Of a DNA stretch of 64,000 nucleotides, positions 60,401-64,000 are shown piece after piece. The position numbers and the translations under genes were made by a program. The stretch is from Cucumis sativus. Its lineage: Eukaryota; Streptophyta; Magnoliopsida; Cucurbitales; Cucurbitaceae. The stretch is from assembly GCF_000004075.3 (NCBI RefSeq), contig NC_026655.2, positions 15,795,489 to 15,859,488 on the forward strand, written 5' to 3'. Every line of letters starts with the position of its first letter. Position 1 is the first letter of the stretch. Below the pieces are notes generated by a model. That model was not told where the DNA came from, ran no database searches, and was given only the letters and a program-made list of their open reading frames with translations.

Positions 60401-60666
60401 GAGTACATGACCACGACACGCCTGTACCAAAGAAACGACACGGTCCACCAAGTGCTCTTCTTGTAGCTGCTGCAGCACCAGCCTCCATGAGCAGCAATGC
60501 ACAACCGAAGAAAACTGATGTGGTGGAGTCCCAAATATCTTCAACACAGTGGTCTGTGGATGCTGAAGGAGAGTTGACTGGTGAGGCCTTGGAGCTTGGG
60601 GGTGAGAAGGCAATGGAATCTGCTCGAACACTTTTGAGCATTGGATTTGAAATCAAGCCTTGCTGA
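57467..60666 (+). CDS. WRKY32: Group I WRKY transcription factor, WRKY32 type
   Basis: Nuclear DNA-binding regulator with two WRKY domains. Exons: 57467-57728, 57813-57844, 58786-59492, 59609-59767 and 60306-60666, giving 506 residues plus stop (one more if the alternative acceptor at 58783 is used). The N-terminus is acidic ([17 protein letters not shown]). Domain 1 has WRKYGQK from Trp198 and a C-X4-C-X22-H-X-H finger. Domain 2 has WRKYGQK from Trp372 and a C-X4-C-X23-H-X-H finger. Domain 2 is interrupted by an intron at the conserved arginine after NPHP, as usual in group I. The C-terminus reads [14 protein letters not shown]. The gene identity follows the overall similarity to Arabidopsis WRKY32 and the neighbouring genes. 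The upstream TTGAC cluster hints at WRKY control. Confidence 0.95.
58780..58785 (+). other. NAGNAG tandem splice acceptor, WRKY intron 2
   Basis: The acceptor reads AAGCAG. Splicing after the first AG (exon start 58783) adds a Gln codon relative to splicing after the second (exon start 58786). Both keep the frame. Confidence 0.7.
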
Positions 60667-62780
60667 ACCAAACACCTTTCAAGGAATAACCGTGGGAACT
60701 CTATTTATGAACATGTAAGCTGGCTGTTTCTATGTGAAATATTTGATTAGCAGGTTTGGTTATTTTTGAGCTATTTCCTTTTGCCTTCTCTTACCCTTTT
60801 TTTTGGCCTTTTTTCATTCGTCTATTTCTCTTAGCCATTTATGTAACAGTTCTGTAAATTTGGTTTGATCATACACCTCTTTCCAGGGATAGGTTCAACT
60901 TTGTGGTTTTTAGAAGAGACTGGTGACAACCTAGAAGCTTTTCTAGCTTTTTTCCCCCCTTACAATTTTATTAATGAGAGACTATCATTTCGGATTGGTA
61001 TCACCACTCATTCAAGTTAGAGAATAGGGTGAAGCTATGAAATGAAATCAATGGTGAATAGGAATAGCACCTTCCATTTACAACCATTTTGGATTGGTAA
61101 CCATTTTGTATCTTTTTTTCTTTCTAAAACAAGCTTTAGATACTACACACCAACTTTTATTTTTTGTTTTTAGTAGACACATTTTACAAATGACTTAAAT
61201 AACCAAAAAAAAAAAAAAAAGAAATAGTTACCAACAAAATAAGTTCCCTACATTACTATATATATAAACATTTATGTGAGAGCTTAAATTATTTGTTTAT
61301 TTATTTATTTGTATGTTTCGTTAATGACATAATGAAAACATGGATCATTTCCTTTCATATGTCAGAGATTAAACATTAAAGAAGAAGTGAAAGAGAATCT
61401 TTAAAATAATGGTATGTGTCACGTTGGCACTGCCTCCAACACTTGAACTCTGATGCCTTACGTGAATGTTAATTTGAAAATAATAATAATAATAATAATA
61501 AAAGATAATAAAGGCATCGGACAATCATAAGATTCCAATTTCCAAGTTTCAAACCAAATAAAAAAAAAGTAAAGAGTAAGATTGTATATATGTTAAACTT
61601 AAATTTAATAGTATGGATGTTAATACTCATCCTTTGCAATGAAATTATTGTATATGTTACACCACTATAATTATGAATAATAAAAATTTATTTAATTACT
61701 TTTTTAAAAAAACAAGTGTGTTTGGTAAACTAATTCACATTTTGTTTTTTAAAAAAATATAAAACAAAATTAGTTATATAATATATAATAAAAATAAAAT
61801 AAAAACATGAACAAAAATTGAAATGTTTACCCGAAATCTTAGTTTAAAAAGGATTATTAATGGAATCTTGAAAGGGAAAAAAAAGTTAAGCAAAGATAAA
61901 TTATAATGTGGTTGGGATTTTTGTAAGGTATGGTAGTTGAAATGGAAGGAAATTTTGTAGTTAGATTTGATGGTGAGGTGATAGAGGTTGGCATGAAGTG
62001 TTTTGTTTCTCTAAACTCAAGTTGTTGAGTACCACCACTACTATTCATAATGTCAAATAGAAAAAAGGTATGGTTTTCTTCTTTCGATGAATATAATATT
62101 AAGCACATGATCCAAAGATAAATATATATATAATTTTAATGTGAATCTTGAGAGCATGTTCTTTTTTTTTTCTTTAATCAAAATGATGATGACCTAGATT
62201 AAGATTTCACTATATAAACACCATCATGAACTTCATGTCTAATATGCAAACTCTTAATTTGCTACCAAGTTTGAGTGATTGCTGCAATTTGATTTTTGGC
62301 ATCAATAATTAAAATTTAAATGCAATATTTGATCTTTTATGTATAAAATCAGGCATTCTATTCTATTATTAATGGTCAATTTTTTTTCCTTCCAATGTGT
62401 GTCTAAGTCTCAATTAAATAATTGCAAATCTTGATTAAAAATAGAAATGAATTGAAATTGGATCATATATTTTCAAAATTATTACATATTAGTCACGTGA
62501 TCCAAGCATCGAATTGTGGGACTCTCACGTGCGTTCTCAGCCCCCACCCCGCAGTGTCCTCTTCAGACTTAAATCAAATTAAATTAATGATTTCTAATTC
62601 TCTCTCTTCCCTTTCTTCAAAGTTTAAGCTCAGCCACTACTGATTCCTTAACTCGTTTCATAAGTATGGAATGTACCAACAGGTTTATAGATTCTTCTGT
62701 TGCCTGCTGATCCCTTTTTAGGTTTAGAATCAATGTTCAGGAAAAGGTAGGGATTGTGGAGGAAATTCTGGATTAAAAAA
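60667..62780. other. Spacer downstream of the WRKY gene
   Basis: WRKY 3' UTR, then AT-rich DNA with a TAA microsatellite at 61478-61502 and a poly-A run at 61204-61220. A CCCCCACCCC patch near 62540 probably belongs to the leader or promoter of the next gene. No gene supported. Confidence 0.5.
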
Positions 62781-64000
62781 ATGAGTGTTACTTTGACTGT
62801 AATGTCCTTTAATCTTCACGATGATCAACCACCGGAGAGTTCCAATTCATGGGAGAAGAGAAGGGATTTGTGTATCAGTGTCATCACTAGCTATTCTCCA
62901 GCGATTCTCTGCACTCAACAAGGTATTTCCCTTTTCTTTTTACTGTTCTGCTACTCTACTTGTTTGATTCTGTCAATGCTTGCCGATCTTGATCTTGGGT
63001 GCGATTTTGTCGCAATAATTCATCTGGGTTTTTGTTTGTTCGAGTTTTTTTGGTGGGTTTTTGGTTCTGTTGGATTTCGTTTGAGTTTTTGAGCATGGGG
63101 CTGGGTTATTTTGTTAGAGAGCTTCAATTGAGTAGTGTGTACTTCTAGTGGAGCTTTCTCTTTTTGGGCTACCTTTAATGATTGAGTTCAATGCATTTGA
63201 TTGTCAAGAAATTGATGACCTCCTTCCATTTACCTCTCTGATTCCTTCATTTCTCTTTGTTAATGGGTTTAGGTGTGAAATCTCAGTTGGACTTTCTTCA
63301 GCAGGGCTTGCCTGGTATGTGCTGCTACTGAGATTGTTTGTAAACTTGTTGGCTTGTTATTGTTTATATGAGATTAAAAGGTTTCTTTTTCTATGTTCAA
63401 CAATGAATATGCGATTGTATGGATTAAAAATTTTAACATATTGGATGGCGAATAACTTCAATAAGCCTGTGATGCCAAAAAATTATGAGATTTTTCTATG
63501 ATACAAAGAAGTTTCTCGCTGATTGGCTACCTGGATGAAGAATTTGGTGAAGCTCAAATAAATAGATTTTTTTATGATTAATCTTCAATTGTGAATGAAA
63601 TAATTTTTGAGGAACTGGAACTTGACAAGATCAGTAACAACTTTTCATTAAGTTGGCAAGATCAGTAACAACTTGGAGTCTTGAGCAACGTAGGAAACTG
63701 ACTCATGATCAATGAATGCTTCAATTTGAGGTGGCAAATGCCTAAACTAAGACTGTCATTAGGAACTGGAACTTTCTTCCCCATACAAAACTGTGGAAGA
63801 GAAATGGGGTGAAGAAAGAAACAACCATGATACAACTTCCTATAATCATATAAGATATTTTCTTAGGTCTTAGCCTGTAATTTTGAAGTATTAAATATTT
63901 TGTAGGCTATGACCAATTTGGAATTTCAAGAAAAGGATCCCACGACGATTCAGATGAACACTGCACAATCTATTATGACAAGGAGAAGGTATCAGATCGT
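62781..64000 (+). CDS. Endonuclease/exonuclease/phosphatase-family protein, 5' part
   Basis: Exons 62781-62922, 63273-63314 and 63906 to at least 63988 join in frame to give MSVTLTVMSFNLHDDQPPES, then CISVITSYSPAILCTQQGVK, SQLDFLQQGLPGYDQFGISR and DDSDEHCTIYYDKEK. This is the N-terminal half of the Mg-dependent EEP fold: the FNL motif holds the first metal-site Asn, the QQG region replaces the usual QE glutamate, and YYDKEK fits the strand after the catalytic region. An in-frame upstream ATG is absent; MSVTLTVMSFN is chosen because it fits the plant family start. A possible donor GT at 63989 may end exon 3. Substrate unknown; the rest of the gene is outside the window. Confidence 0.85.

Noticed and set aside
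60290..60671. 113- and 119-codon minus-strand frames
   Set aside because: Antisense shadows of the last WRKY exon.
1..64000. CRISPR arrays, operons, prophage or bacterial defence systems
   Set aside because: The window is plant nuclear DNA; the tandem repeats lack regular unique spacers, and genes are individually transcribed with introns.

Overview
The window is nuclear DNA from a flowering plant. Genes are split by many small introns, introns and intergenic DNA are AT-rich, and every recognisable protein is of plant type: a class II formin, plastid omega-6 desaturase FAD6, LRR receptor-like kinase, group I WRKY, eIF5A and CCT gamma. A degraded plastid psbC copy and retroelement relics sit between and inside the genes. 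The relic styles suggest a eudicot, possibly a cucurbit, but that is an impression and not a proof.

Layout. 1-8039 (-): 5' part of a class II formin (PTEN-like, FH1 and the start of FH2), cut by the window edge and carrying an apparent one-base frameshift in its first exon. About 9820-11066: nuclear copy of plastid psbC with a 225-bp insertion. 13380-18196 (+): CCT3 (chaperonin gamma), 13 exons, one GC-AG intron, a 26-C tract beside a splice donor and a LINE tail in intron 8. 18.2-24.0 kb: AT-rich spacer with a 92-bp tandem duplication and degenerate short repeats. 24018-27804 (+): FAD6, 10 exons, preceded by a 79-codon upstream ORF. 29.6-30.5 kb: mosaic of an F-box gene tail, a gypsy RNase H piece and a copia-like LTR with primer-binding site. 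31493-32689 (+): F-box gene. 34318-36870 (-): LRR receptor-like kinase close to Arabidopsis At2g24230. About 10 kb of gene-poor spacer holds a 140-bp foldback. 47641-48981 (+): BTB/POZ protein of the At2g24240/At4g30940 type. 52764-55532 (+): eIF5A with a LINE relic in intron 1. 57467-60666 (+): WRKY32-type factor. 62781 to the edge (+): start of an endonuclease/exonuclease/phosphatase-family gene.

The genes are mostly housekeeping or signalling genes with no operon-like functional link. The most informative large-scale signal is gene order: FAD6, BTB and WRKY32 are near neighbours on Arabidopsis chromosome 4, and the LRR kinase and BTB are adjacent on chromosome 2. This window holds all four together, as expected of a less fractionated version of that block. 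I found no convincing new molecular system. The items most worth checking are the formin frameshift, the uneven decay of the psbC copy, the FAD6 upstream ORF, the 140-bp foldback, the atypical kinase loop and the unusual splice sites.
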